Positions 20,115-28,819 of a DNA stretch of 55,565 bases are shown here, in pieces. Every line of letters starts with the position of its first letter. Position 1 is the first letter of the stretch. This stretch comes from Actinomycetota bacterium (lineage in GTDB: Bacteria > Actinomycetota > Actinomycetes > S36-B12), in the NCBI GenBank assembly GCA_016717115.1, contig JADKGE010000012.1, positions 45,001 through 100,565 of the forward strand, read 5' to 3'. Below the pieces are notes generated by a model. It ran no database searches, was not told the origin of the DNA, and saw only the letters and a program-made list of their open reading frames with translations. The position numbers were made by a program, and so were the translations under genes.

Positions 20115-20117
20115 GCT
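20112..20117 (+). promoter_or_regulatory. Candidate -10 box upstream of parA
   Basis: TAGGCT overlaps the stop codon of the carboxypeptidase gene and lies 79 bases before the parA ATG, in the only sizeable gap here. It would drive the parA-scpA-scpB-rluB unit. Confidence 0.4.
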
Positions 20118-20196
20118 CAACTGCGCCGGCGACGTTTGGTGAGCGAAGCGGCCCACGGTGTCGAGGGCCGGCAGGCACGTCATAGAGAGGACCATC

Positions 20197-21171
20197 ATGG
20201 AGTCAGAGGGCACCGAGCCGGGCGAGTTGACGGCAGATGCGCCCGACGCTCCCCTCAGCGTGGTGGAGCAGGACCTGGCTGGGGCGGGCTGGGAGACCGA
20301 TACGTCCGGCGAGCAGCTGTTCGACGCGGCGACCCCTGTGGTGGAGGCGGTCGTGGAGGCCGACGACCGCCCGCTGATCCCCGAGCCGCAGCCGCTCGCC
20401 ACCCACGGGCCTGCCCGGGTCATTGCCATGGTCAACCAGAAGGGCGGGGTGGGCAAGACCACGTCCACCGTCAGCCTCGGGGCGGCCCTGGCCGGCTACG
20501 GCCGTCGCGTGCTCCTCGTCGACTTCGACCCGCAAGGCGCGCTGTCGGTCTCCCTCGGGATCAACCCGAACGAGCTCGACCTCACGATCTACAACCTGCT
20601 CACGCAGCTCGACTGCCACGTGGGCGACGTCATCATGACCACCGACGTCGAGGACCTCGACCTGCTGCCGAGCAACATCGACCTGTCGGCGGCGGAGGTG
20701 CAGCTGGTCAGCGAGGTCGGTCGCGAGCACGCGCTCGGGCGGGCACTGGCCCCCATCATCGACGAGTACGACGTCATCCTCATCGACTGCCAGCCGTCCC
20801 TCGGCCTGCTCACCCTGAACGCGCTCACCGCCAGCAGCGGCGTCATCATCCCCATGGAGACCGAGTACTTCGCGCTGCGCGGCGTCGCCCTGCTGAAGGA
20901 CACCATCGACAAGGTGAAGAGTCGGCTCAATCCCCAGCTCGAGGTCATCGGCGTGCTGCCCACGATGTACGACGCGCGCACGCTGCACAGCCGCGAGGTC
21001 CTCTCCACCGTGCAGCAGGCCTTCGGCGACCTCGTCTTCACGACGGTCATCAACCGCACGGTGAAGTTCCCGGATGCCGCCGTCGCCGGCGAGCCCATCA
21101 CCGCATTCGCCCCGGGCAGCGGTGGGTCGGAGTCCTACCGCCAGCTGGCCCGGGAGGTCCTGGCCCGGTGA
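20197..21171 (+). CDS. ParA-family ATPase of the scpAB locus
   Basis: 324 aa. The ATG at 20197 has 'gagagg' 6 bases upstream; an in-frame GTG 13 codons earlier is less likely. An acidic disordered head (1-70) is followed by a deviant Walker A KGGVGKTT (Lys82, Lys87), switch I LLVDFDPQGALSVSLG, and Walker B VILIDCQPSLGLLTLNAL. No ParB gene is adjacent. The gene is the Rv1708-type ParA encoded next to scpA/scpB, so it probably works in chromosome organisation with condensin. The stop overlaps the scpA GTG. Confidence 0.93.
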   Translation: MESEGTEPGELTADAPDAPLSVVEQDLAGAGWETDTSGEQLFDAATPVVEAVVEADDRPLIPEPQPLATHGPARVIAMVNQKGGVGKTTSTVSLGAALAGYGRRVLLVDFDPQGALSVSLGINPNELDLTIYNLLTQLDCHVGDVIMTTDVEDLDLLPSNIDLSAAEVQLVSEVGREHALGRALAPIIDEYDVILIDCQPSLGLLTLNALTASSGVIIPMETEYFALRGVALLKDTIDKVKSRLNPQLEVIGVLPTMYDARTLHSREVLSTVQQAFGDLVFTTVINRTVKFPDAAVAGEPITAFAPGSGGSESYRQLAREVLAR

Positions 21172-22112
21172 CGTCGCCCACCGAGGCGCAGACTCCCTCG
21201 CCGACCGTGCCGCCCGCCGTGAGCGGTCCCGGCGCGGAGCCCACGCCGGTCTTCTCGGTGCGCGTGGGCACGTTCGAGGGCCCATTCGACCTGCTGCTGA
21301 CCCTCATCTCGAAGCACAAGCTCGAGGTCACGGAGCTTGCCCTGCACCAGGTCACCGACGAGTTCATCGGCTACATCCGGGCCCAGGGGCATGAGTGGGA
21401 CCTCGACGAGGCCAGCGGATTCCTCGTCGTCGCTGCCACGCTGCTTGACCTCAAGGCGGCCCGGCTGCTGCCCAGTGGAGAGGTGGAGGACGAGGAGGAC
21501 CTCGCTCTCCTGGAGGCCCGCGACCTGCTGTTCGCCCGGCTCCTGCAGTACCGCGCCTACAAGGAGGTGTCGGTGCTGTTCACCGAGCGGATGCTCGGTG
21601 CTGCCAAGCGATTTCCGCGCACCGTCGGGCTCGAGCCCCAGTTCGCGGCGCTCCTGCCGGAGGTGCTCATCGGGCTCGGCCTCGACCAGTTCGCGGCGAT
21701 GGCCGCACGCGCCCTTGCGCCGAAGCCGGTCGAGGAGGTGTCGACCGCCCACATCCATGTGCAGCGGGTCAGCGTCCGCGACCAAGCGGCGATCATCGTC
21801 GACCGGTTGCGCCGGCACCGCACGACCACCTTCCGTGCGCTCATCGCCGACTGCGACACGACGCTCCTGATCGTGGGCAGGTTCCTTGCCCTGCTGGAGC
21901 TGTACCGCGAGCAGGTGGTCGCCTTCGAGCAGATCACGCCGCTCGGTGACCTGACGATTCGCTGGACGGGCACGGACGAGGGCGAGGTCGCCGTCTCGGA
22001 CGACTTCGACGTCGAGCGCCTGATCGACCGCACCACGCCGGATGACGCATCCGGTCCGGCAGGGGACCCTGTTCCCGCCGCCGTCCTGGAGGAAGGAAGC
22101 GCTGATGAGTGA
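21168..22112 (+). CDS. scpA: Segregation and condensation protein A
   Basis: 314 aa. GTG overlaps the parA stop. After about 30 disordered residues comes the typical ScpA start FEGPFDLLLTLISKHKLEVTEL (broken here: FEGPFDLLL then ISKHKLEV), then FLVVAATLLDLKAARLLP and the winged-helix C-terminus that contacts the Smc head. ScpA is the kleisin bridging the Smc dimer. Its end overlaps scpB by 8 bases. Confidence 0.95.
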   Translation: MTSPTEAQTPSPTVPPAVSGPGAEPTPVFSVRVGTFEGPFDLLLTLISKHKLEVTELALHQVTDEFIGYIRAQGHEWDLDEASGFLVVAATLLDLKAARLLPSGEVEDEEDLALLEARDLLFARLLQYRAYKEVSVLFTERMLGAAKRFPRTVGLEPQFAALLPEVLIGLGLDQFAAMAARALAPKPVEEVSTAHIHVQRVSVRDQAAIIVDRLRRHRTTTFRALIADCDTTLLIVGRFLALLELYREQVVAFEQITPLGDLTIRWTGTDEGEVAVSDDFDVERLIDRTTPDDASGPAGDPVPAAVLEEGSADE

Positions 22113-22728
22113 GACCATGCCCGACGTCGAGGCGGCCGCGGAGGCCGACGCCGACGACGCCTCGCTCGGGGCCCCCTCGCTGACGGCCGCCATCGAGGCC
22201 CTTCTGCTCCTCGCCGACGAGCCGATGACGCTTCTCGACCTCGCCTCGGCGACCCGTCAGCCCGTGTCCGATGTCGAGGCCGTCGTGCGCGGACTGTCCG
22301 AGGAGTACCGCGAGCAGGAGCGTGGCTTCGACCTGCGCGAGGTGGCCGGTGGCTGGCGCTACTACACGCGAGCGGAGTGCTCGCCGCTCGTCGAGCGGTA
22401 CGTGCTCGACGGCCAGCAGGCGCGGCTGACCCAGGCCTCCCTGGAGACCCTGGCCGTCATCGCCTACCGCCAGCCGATCGCGCGGGGAAGGGTGAGCGCG
22501 GTGCGAGGTGTCAACGTCGACGGCGTGATCCGCACCCTGCTGTCGCGCGGCCTCATCGCGGAGGCCGGGCACGACGGTGAGTCCGGCGCCCACCTGTACC
22601 GGACCACCTCGTACTTCCTCGAGCGCATGGGCATCGCCTCACTCGACGACCTGCCCCCTCTGGCCGAGCACCTGCCCGACCTCGCCGACCTCGAGGACGT
22701 CCTCGACTCCGTCGCGACGGGCGAGTGA
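22105..22728 (+). CDS. scpB: Segregation and condensation protein B
   Basis: 207 aa from ATG 22105 with a strong 'ggaggaagg' 7 bases upstream, inside the end of scpA. Two winged-helix domains are visible: AIEALLLLADEPMTLLDLA, and later LTQASLETLAVIAYRQPI with RGVNVDGVIRTLLSRGLI. It dimerises and binds ScpA in the Smc complex. The stop overlaps the next ATG (TGATG). Confidence 0.95.
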   Translation: MSETMPDVEAAAEADADDASLGAPSLTAAIEALLLLADEPMTLLDLASATRQPVSDVEAVVRGLSEEYREQERGFDLREVAGGWRYYTRAECSPLVERYVLDGQQARLTQASLETLAVIAYRQPIARGRVSAVRGVNVDGVIRTLLSRGLIAEAGHDGESGAHLYRTTSYFLERMGIASLDDLPPLAEHLPDLADLEDVLDSVATGE

Positions 22729-23480
22729 TGGCCACCAAGGGCGCGGGCGACGACGGCCAGCTGATCCGGCTCCAGAAGGTGCTGGCCCTCGCCGGCATCG
22801 GCAGCCGGCGTGTATGTGAGGCGCTCATCGAGGCCGGACGCGTGGAGGTCAACGGCAAGCGGGTGACCGAGCAGGGAATGCGCATCGATCCGACGACAGC
22901 GGTCGTCCGCGTCGACGGCGAACGGGTGCCGACGGCTCCTGACACGGCCGTCTACGCGTTCAACAAGCCCCGCGGCGTGATCAGCACGATGTCCGACGAC
23001 CAGGGTCGGCCGTGCGTGGGCGACTGGGTGGCCGGGCGCACCGAGCGGCTCTTCCACGTCGGCCGCCTCGACGCCGAGACGGAGGGCCTGCTCATCCTCA
23101 CGAACGACGGCGAGCTGGCCAACCGCCTGGGTCATCCGTCGCACCAGATCGACAAGACGTACGTGGCCACCGTGCGTGGCCAGGTGTCGCCCCAGGCGCT
23201 CAAGGCGCTGCGGGACGGCGTGGAGCTCGAGGACGGCTTCGCGCAGTGTGACTCGGCGCGGATCATGCAGAAGCAGCCCGATCGCACCCTGGTCGAGATC
23301 GTCATCCACGAGGGCCGCAACCGCATCGTGCGTCGCATGATGGACGAGGTGGGCTACCCGATCACGGACCTCGTCCGCACCCGCATCGGCCCGGTGCACC
23401 TGGGGCAGCAGCGTCCGGGGATCATCCGCGCGATCACCGGCAAGGAGCTCCACGCCCTCTACACGGCGGTCGGTCTGTAG
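22728..23480 (+). CDS. rluB: Pseudouridine synthase RluB/RsuA family
   Basis: 250 aa from the ATG overlapping scpB. An S4 domain is at about 13-60 (RLQKVLALAGIGSRRVCEAL). The RsuA-type catalytic domain has GRLDAETEGLLILTNDGE (catalytic Asp115), then KTYVATVRG and HEGRNRIVRRMM. It modifies a uridine in 23S rRNA (the RluB site is inferred from its position after scpB and the family branch). Length is normal. Confidence 0.93.
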   Translation: MATKGAGDDGQLIRLQKVLALAGIGSRRVCEALIEAGRVEVNGKRVTEQGMRIDPTTAVVRVDGERVPTAPDTAVYAFNKPRGVISTMSDDQGRPCVGDWVAGRTERLFHVGRLDAETEGLLILTNDGELANRLGHPSHQIDKTYVATVRGQVSPQALKALRDGVELEDGFAQCDSARIMQKQPDRTLVEIVIHEGRNRIVRRMMDEVGYPITDLVRTRIGPVHLGQQRPGIIRAITGKELHALYTAVGL

Positions 23481-23501
23481 GACTCCTCGCGGGCGCGTCG
23501 G

Positions 23502-23507
23502 TACAGT
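23502..23507 (+). promoter_or_regulatory. -10 box upstream of aroH
   Basis: TACAGT sits 46 bases before the aroH ATG. The flank 'ggtacagtggagcacccg' closely matches the one at 9931-9948 before the coiled-coil gene, suggesting a shared initiation context. Confidence 0.5.
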
Positions 23508-23553
23508 GGAGCACCCGGCGGTGGGCCGGACGGTCGCGAAGGAGTCGGACCCG

Positions 23554-23916
23554 ATGTCCCTGCGAGGAATCCGCGGCGCGACGTGCCTCACGGCTGACGA
23601 TGCGGCCGAGATGAGCGAGGCCGTCGGCGAGCTGCTCACCGCGATGATGCAGCGCAACTCGATCACCAGCGACGACGTCATCAGCGTTCTCCTCACCGGC
23701 ACCCCCGACCTCACCTGCGCCTTCCCCGCTGCCGGTGCTCGCGCGATCGGCCTTGTCGACGTGCCCCTGCTGTGCGCCGCGGAGATGGACGTGGCGGGGG
23801 CGCTGACGCGGGTGGTCCGCGTCCTGATGCACGTCGAGGTCGACGGGCCGCGATCGGCGATCGTTCACGTGTACCTGCGCGGAGCCGAGGTGCTCCGGCA
23901 GGATCTCGTCCAGTGA
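23554..23916 (+). CDS. aroH: Chorismate mutase, AroH type
   Basis: 120 aa from an ATG with 'gaaggag' about 9 bases upstream. It matches the trimeric AroH fold: RGIRGATCL at the start (Arg7), CAAEMDV (Glu77) and the RVVRVLMHV helix (Arg89), which correspond to the active-site Arg/Glu/Arg of the Bacillus enzyme. It converts chorismate to prephenate. The stop overlaps the GTG of tyrA, so the two consecutive steps toward tyrosine are co-translated. Confidence 0.93.
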   Translation: MSLRGIRGATCLTADDAAEMSEAVGELLTAMMQRNSITSDDVISVLLTGTPDLTCAFPAAGARAIGLVDVPLLCAAEMDVAGALTRVVRVLMHVEVDGPRSAIVHVYLRGAEVLRQDLVQ

Positions 23917-25031
23917 CCCCCGGTGAAGGCGCTGGCGCCGGCCCGGTGATCGACGGGTCCGTCCTTGTCATCGGCACGGGGTTGATCGGCACGTCGGTCG
24001 CCCTTGCGCTGCGTCGCGCCGACGTCGACGTGCTCCTGTCCGACGTCGCGCCGGAGAACCTCCGCATCGCGCTTGAGTCCGGTGCCGGCCGTCTGGCCGC
24101 GGACGACGACGAGCCGGCGATCGTCGTGGTCGCTGTTCCACCGCGGCACGCAGCCCACGTGATCGCCGACGCGTCGCGGCGCTTCCCGCGGGCCACCCTC
24201 ACCGATGTGACGTCCGTCAAGGCGCGGGTCCTGCGCGAGGCGCTCGCGCTGGGCTGCGATCCGGCCCGGCTCGTCGGCGGGCACCCCATGGCGGGTCGGG
24301 AGGTGTCGGGCGCCGCTGGCGCCCGGGCCGACCTGCTCGACGACCGGCTCTGGGTGGTCACGCCGCTCGACACCAGCGAGGTGGCGCACCTGCGCCAGGT
24401 GCACCGCCTCGTGTCCATGTGCGGCGCCTACCCCGTGGAGATGAGCCCGGCCGACCACGATTCCGCCGTCGCCCTCGTCTCCCACACCCCGCAGGTGCTG
24501 GCGAGCGTCCTGGCGGGTCGTCTCATCGATGCTGATCCGGACCACGTGCGCATCGCCGGGCAGGGATTGCGCGACATGACGCGCATCGCCGCCTCGAATG
24601 TCGACATGTGGTCGGACATCCTCACGGTCAACGCTGGCCCGGTTGCCGACGTGATCGACGGGATCGTCGCCGAGCTGGAGGCCACGGTGCTCGCACTGCG
24701 CCGGGTGGCCGGAGCTGCCGGCGACCCTGGCTCCTCGCCTCTTGTGGCTGACGTGCTGACCGCCGGCGTCGAGGGTCAGCGGCGCATCCCGGGCAAGCAC
24801 GGGGCGGCACCCTCTGCCTACCGAGAGGTCACCGTCGTTCTCGCTGACAAGCCGGGCGAGCTGGGCCGGCTGTTCAGCGTTGTGGGCGAGGCCTCCGTCA
24901 ACCTCGAAGACATCCGCATCGAGCACGTGCTGGGCCGGCCCAGCGGGCTCGTGGCCCTGTTCGTGAAGCCCGAGGCAGGCGACCGGCTGGTCGCCGCGCT
25001 GCAGGGTCGCGACTTCGGCGTGCGCTCCTAG
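23913..25031 (+). CDS. tyrA: Prephenate dehydrogenase with C-terminal ACT domain
   Basis: 372 aa. GTG overlaps aroH. NAD-binding motif VIGTGLIGTSVA at about 19-30, then GGHPMAGRE with the family His, SHTPQVLAS, and the helical dimer domain. A C-terminal ACT domain (about 303-372, VTVVLADKPGELGRLFSVVG) probably senses tyrosine for feedback control. The enzyme oxidatively decarboxylates prephenate to 4-hydroxyphenylpyruvate. Confidence 0.95.
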   Translation: MTPGEGAGAGPVIDGSVLVIGTGLIGTSVALALRRADVDVLLSDVAPENLRIALESGAGRLAADDDEPAIVVVAVPPRHAAHVIADASRRFPRATLTDVTSVKARVLREALALGCDPARLVGGHPMAGREVSGAAGARADLLDDRLWVVTPLDTSEVAHLRQVHRLVSMCGAYPVEMSPADHDSAVALVSHTPQVLASVLAGRLIDADPDHVRIAGQGLRDMTRIAASNVDMWSDILTVNAGPVADVIDGIVAELEATVLALRRVAGAAGDPGSSPLVADVLTAGVEGQRRIPGKHGAAPSAYREVTVVLADKPGELGRLFSVVGEASVNLEDIRIEHVLGRPSGLVALFVKPEAGDRLVAALQGRDFGVRS

Positions 25032-25085
25032 GAACGTCTCGTCGGGGCGTGCCCGGAGACGCGTGTCGGAGCCGCGCAGGTCCGC

Positions 25086-25091
25086 TAATCT
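25086..25091 (+). promoter_or_regulatory. Candidate -10 box upstream of the PxKF protein gene
   Basis: TAATCT lies 55 bases before the ATG at 25147, giving a leader of about 48 bases that ends in a good ribosome binding site. No clear -35 element. Confidence 0.4.
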
Positions 25092-25146
25092 CGGCCTGAG
25101 GCTGGGTCATGACGGACCGGGCACGCTTGTGTACAAGGGGGAGTTC

Positions 25147-27435
25147 ATGCGCCGTCTACTGGCCATTGTCTTGTCGGGCCTGGTTCTGATCGGCGCAGCC
25201 GCGCCAGTCGCCACGGCGGACACGCTGCCGGTGCAGTTCTCGGGCGTGATCACGGATCTGAGTGGCACCTCAGGTCCGTGGACGATCGCCTACGCGGGGT
25301 CGGCCGGTACTGGGCAGGTCGTCACGGATGCCGCCGGCGCGTTCTCTATCGACCTGACCGCCGACGCCTTCTATGCGTTGACGATTGCGGATGTGTGGTC
25401 GGGTGGTGTGAGCGTTGGTGTGGATCCGGTGGATGCGGGTGTGATCGTGCTGCCGGGGCGGGTTGATTCGACGGTGGTGCGGGTGGAGGACACCAATGGT
25501 GTGGGGGTGGCGGGGGAGCCTGTTGATGTGACGCAGTCGGGCTCGGTGTCGTTGAGTCCGGCGTTGGGGTTGTTCAACTATTTCTCGCCAGTGGTGCATG
25601 TGGTCACGGGTGCCGATGGCAACGTGGTGGTGCCGGGCCTGTTCGATCAGGCTGGCTTGTCGGTGTGGGCGCAGACGAATCACAAGTCCACGTTGCGGAA
25701 CCGGGTCGGGACGGCGGGCGGCACGGTGTTGACGGTGGTGCCCCCTGAGCCGGTGTTGGTCAATGTGTCGGGTTCGGTGGCGGGCGCGACGCCCTGGGTT
25801 CAGCTGATTCCCGTGTCGGGGTGCGTGCTGTGGTGCTCGGTGGACACGGTGACCCCGGATGGGTCGGGGGCCTTCTCGCTGTCGGGGGAGAAGGGGTCGA
25901 CGTTCGAGCTCGCGATCCGCGACACGTTCGGTGGGACGTGGCGGGTTCCGTTGGGGGCGGTGGACGGGGACCTGGTGGTCGATCCGTTGACGTTGCCGGT
26001 GGCTCGGGTGCAGACGCGGGTGCGGGTGGTGGATTCGTCGGGTCAGGGAGTTGGTGGTGTTTCGCTGCTGGACGTGCGGGCGGAGGGTGGCTCGGTGCCT
26101 CTGTCGGCGTCACTGGCCGGCAGCTACCAGTGGTACCTGGCGAGCACCGATCCGGACAGTCCCTTCCCGCTGACCGGTGCTGACGGCTACTACGTGCTGC
26201 CCGGCGGGTTGCCGGATGACCCATCGATCACCGTTTCGGTGATGGCGAGCATCAACGGCACCATGTCCACGGTCACCGGAGCGCCGGGCCAGACACTCAC
26301 CTTCGGCAACCCACCCACGGACACGGACGGGATCGACAGCGTCGTTGAAGGGGGTGCCCCCAACAACGGAGATGGCAACGGAGATGGCTTGCCGGACGCC
26401 TATCAGGCCAACGTGACGTCACTGCCAGCCCTGGGCTCACCGGGAGGTGCCGGCGCGGACTACGTCACAGTGGCCTCCTCGCCGCAGACGACGCTGAGCA
26501 GCGTTGCCGTAATCGACCCCTCTGACCGTGAACAGGTTCCGGTCGAGCCGCCCGCTGGCGTGACGCTTCCGGGAGGCCTGGTCAATCTCGTGCTGAGCGG
26601 CGACGGGGTGGGGGTCGGTTCCGATCAGACCATCACGATCTACGTAACCAGCACTGAGGGCGTCGTCGGTTACGCGAAGTACAACACCGAGACTCAGGAG
26701 TGGTCACTGCTGCCGAGCGATCGGGTAGCCATCTTCCCGAACAGAGTGGAGATCCGGTTGACGGATGGCGGTATCGGGGACGACGACGGGGTCGCGAACG
26801 GCACCATCTCCGACCCGGGCGGCATCTTCACAGACACTGCGGCACCAGTGGTGGGCCTCAACGGCGTTGTTGAGGGTCGCAAGTACGTGCTCGGCGCCGC
26901 ACCCACGATCACCTGCACCGCCACCGACGCTGCCTCCGGTCTTGCCGGACCGTGCACGGTGACCGTGAGCGGCGGCAACGCCAACGGCGTCGGCGCCTTC
27001 GCCGCGACGGCATCCGCTACCGATACTGCGGGCAACACCGCGACGACCGTGACGCACTACAAGGTGGTCTACCGATGGAAGGGATTCCAACAGCCGATCG
27101 ACGACCCCGCCAGTGCGCCTGGCGGCACGATGAGCGTGTTCAAGTCGGGGTCAACAGTGCCGGCCAAGTTTTCCCTGACGAACGCCGCTGGAGCCGAGGT
27201 CTCACCGCTGAGCACACCCACATGGACGGCGCCCACCAACGAGGGGCCGACGAGTCTTCCCGTCGACGAGGCCGCCTACGCCCTCACGGCTGATTCCGGA
27301 GATGTCTACAAGGCCACGGGTCGTGCGTGGCAGTACAACTGGAAGACGTCGAAGGCGATGGGCGGCAGCATTTGGCGGGTCGGTGTTCGGCTTGACGACG
27401 GAGAGGTTCACTTCGTGAAGATCGCCCTGCGATAG
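25147..27435 (+). CDS. Secreted multidomain protein with choice-of-anchor U and PxKF domains
   Basis: 762 aa from an ATG with 'aagggggag' 3-4 bases upstream. A signal peptide covers about 1-26. The N-terminal 380 residues are beta-rich, with carboxypeptidase-regulatory-like strands. About residues 390-560 match the choice-of-anchor U pattern (NGDGNGDGLPDAYQ, PPAGVTLPGGL, RLTDGGIGDDDGVANGTI). The last about 125 residues form a PxKF domain (VFKSGSTVPAKFSL, AWQYNWKTSK, and final WRVGVRLDDGEVHFVKIALR-like end). No LPXTG. Codon use is odd between about 25380 and 26090: G- and T-ending codons dominate, unlike the C-ending codons before and after. It is inserted between tyrA and cmk, which are close neighbours in other actinobacteria. 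Confidence 0.92.
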   Translation: MRRLLAIVLSGLVLIGAAAPVATADTLPVQFSGVITDLSGTSGPWTIAYAGSAGTGQVVTDAAGAFSIDLTADAFYALTIADVWSGGVSVGVDPVDAGVIVLPGRVDSTVVRVEDTNGVGVAGEPVDVTQSGSVSLSPALGLFNYFSPVVHVVTGADGNVVVPGLFDQAGLSVWAQTNHKSTLRNRVGTAGGTVLTVVPPEPVLVNVSGSVAGATPWVQLIPVSGCVLWCSVDTVTPDGSGAFSLSGEKGSTFELAIRDTFGGTWRVPLGAVDGDLVVDPLTLPVARVQTRVRVVDSSGQGVGGVSLLDVRAEGGSVPLSASLAGSYQWYLASTDPDSPFPLTGADGYYVLPGGLPDDPSITVSVMASINGTMSTVTGAPGQTLTFGNPPTDTDGIDSVVEGGAPNNGDGNGDGLPDAYQANVTSLPALGSPGGAGADYVTVASSPQTTLSSVAVIDPSDREQVPVEPPAGVTLPGGLVNLVLSGDGVGVGSDQTITIYVTSTEGVVGYAKYNTETQEWSLLPSDRVAIFPNRVEIRLTDGGIGDDDGVANGTISDPGGIFTDTAAPVVGLNGVVEGRKYVLGAAPTITCTATDAASGLAGPCTVTVSGGNANGVGAFAATASATDTAGNTATTVTHYKVVYRWKGFQQPIDDPASAPGGTMSVFKSGSTVPAKFSLTNAAGAEVSPLSTPTWTAPTNEGPTSLPVDEAAYALTADSGDVYKATGRAWQYNWKTSKAMGGSIWRVGVRLDDGEVHFVKIALR

Positions 27436-27451
27436 AGGGAGCCCGACCCCC

Positions 27452-27457
27452 TAGGCT
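27452..27457 (+). promoter_or_regulatory. -10 box for cmk (leaderless start)
   Basis: TAGGCT, then exactly 6 bases, then the cmk GTG at 27464. The G-run before the GTG could also act as a weak ribosome binding site, but the spacing favours a leaderless transcript. Confidence 0.55.
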
Positions 27458-27463
27458 CGGGGG

Positions 27464-28153
27464 GTGCGCACGCCCGTCATCGCCGTCGACGGCCCGGCCG
27501 GATCCGGCAAGTCCAGCGTCTGCCGTGGCGTCGCCGACCGGCTCGGCCTGCGCTACCTCGACACCGGCGCGATGTACCGCGCCATGACCTGGGCCATGCT
27601 CGACGCACGGGTCGACGTGGACGACCCCGAGGCCGTCGCATCCGCAGCCGCCGCGGTGTCGATCATCAGCGGCACCGAGCCGCTCGACCCCACCATCCAC
27701 GTCGGTGCGACCAATGTGGCCGGACCGATCCGCGGCGACGAGGTCACGGCCGCCGTCAGCGCCGTCAGCGCCGTGCCCGCCGTCCGCGAGCGCCTCGTCG
27801 CCATCCAGCGGGACGAGGTGGCCGCCGCGCTGGCTGCCGGGAGCGGCATCGTCGTCGAGGGCCGCGACATCACCACTGTCGTGCTCCCTGACGCCGACCT
27901 GAAGGTGTTCATCACTGCCGACCCCGAGGAGCGGGCCCGACGCCGGGCCGCCCAGGATGTCGACCTGGGCAAGGACGAGGTCGACGTCGAGGACACGCAG
28001 ACGGCCCTGCTCGAACGCGACGCCAAGGACTCGGGTCGGGCCGCGTCGCCGTTGGCGATCGCCCCCGATGCGGTCGTGATCGACACCACGACCATGTCCC
28101 TCGACGAGGTCGTCGGGCACGTGTGCGCGCTCGTCGACACCCTGACGGACTAG
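27464..28153 (+). CDS. cmk: Cytidylate kinase
   Basis: 229 aa from a GTG. P-loop GPAGSGKSS at 10-18, then RYLDTGAMYRAMTWAML, the CMP-binding insert, VEGRDITTVVLPDADLKVF and the LID with RARRRAAQ. It phosphorylates CMP and dCMP. Length is normal. Three bases separate it from the acyltransferase-like gene, matching the cmk-plsC-der order seen in actinobacteria. Confidence 0.96.
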   Translation: MRTPVIAVDGPAGSGKSSVCRGVADRLGLRYLDTGAMYRAMTWAMLDARVDVDDPEAVASAAAAVSIISGTEPLDPTIHVGATNVAGPIRGDEVTAAVSAVSAVPAVRERLVAIQRDEVAAALAAGSGIVVEGRDITTVVLPDADLKVFITADPEERARRRAAQDVDLGKDEVDVEDTQTALLERDAKDSGRAASPLAIAPDAVVIDTTTMSLDEVVGHVCALVDTLTD

Positions 28154-28156
28154 CGC

Positions 28157-28774
28157 ATGCCGCCGCTGGTCGTCGTCGACCCGCCGTCCTGGCAGGGGGC
28201 GGCCAACGCGCGCAACCTCACCGCCCTCGCCCTGCGCCTGGCCTACCGGCTCCACCCCCACGGCGCCCATCACGTGGGCACCAGCGGGGCTCTGCTCATG
28301 GTCGCCCCGTGCGAGGGCGTGCTCGCCGGGTCGGTCCTGCGCGCCCTGTGCCCCCGCCCGATCCATGTCGTGGCGAACGAGGCGATGGACGTCGCGCTGC
28401 CCCACGGGGCCATGGTCAGATCGGGCGATGTGCCCATCAGCGGACCGTTCGCCGTGGCGACTCAGCGCACCGCGTTGGCCGCCCTGGCGGACGAGCGCGC
28501 CGTAGCGGTCGTGGGGGCCGCCGTGCCCGTGGGGTACCTTGTTGCTGCAACCGGCGTCGAGGTGATGCCGGTCGTGCTCTTCGGGGCGCAGGGCCAGGTG
28601 CTGACCGATCCGCCCCGGCCCCGGTCCCGGATCGACGTCTACTTCGCGCCCCCGGTCGCCATCACGGTGCAGGGCGACCCACTGCGGTCGGCCACGCGGG
28701 CGGCGGTGGCGGAGCAGGTACGACAGATCGTGGCGGACGCCGAGCACCTCGCGGCGCAGCGCTCCGGTCGCTGA
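28157..28774 (+). CDS. Degenerate PlsC-like acyltransferase
   Basis: 205 aa from ATG 28157. Position and tail (PRPRSRIDVYFAPPVAI) match the lysophospholipid acyltransferase usually encoded between cmk and der. The catalytic N-H-x4-D block is replaced by APCEGVLAG, so both His and Asp are gone, and the usual FPEGTR motif is also absent (VVGAAVPVGYLV in its place). Without these residues acyl transfer is unlikely. It may have become a non-enzymatic binding protein or be on the way to loss, although the frame is intact and codon use is normal. Confidence 0.8.
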   Translation: MPPLVVVDPPSWQGAANARNLTALALRLAYRLHPHGAHHVGTSGALLMVAPCEGVLAGSVLRALCPRPIHVVANEAMDVALPHGAMVRSGDVPISGPFAVATQRTALAALADERAVAVVGAAVPVGYLVAATGVEVMPVVLFGAQGQVLTDPPRPRSRIDVYFAPPVAITVQGDPLRSATRAAVAEQVRQIVADAEHLAAQRSGR

Positions 28775-28819
28775 CGACTCGCCGGCACGGTCCGGCAGTG
28801 GATGAGATGGGTGGGAACG

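Noticed and set aside
25270..25683. Minus-strand frame rich in His and Arg opposite the PxKF gene
   Set aside because: It is the shadow of the G/T-rich codon patch; the signal peptide and C-terminal domains of the plus-strand gene prove the plus frame.
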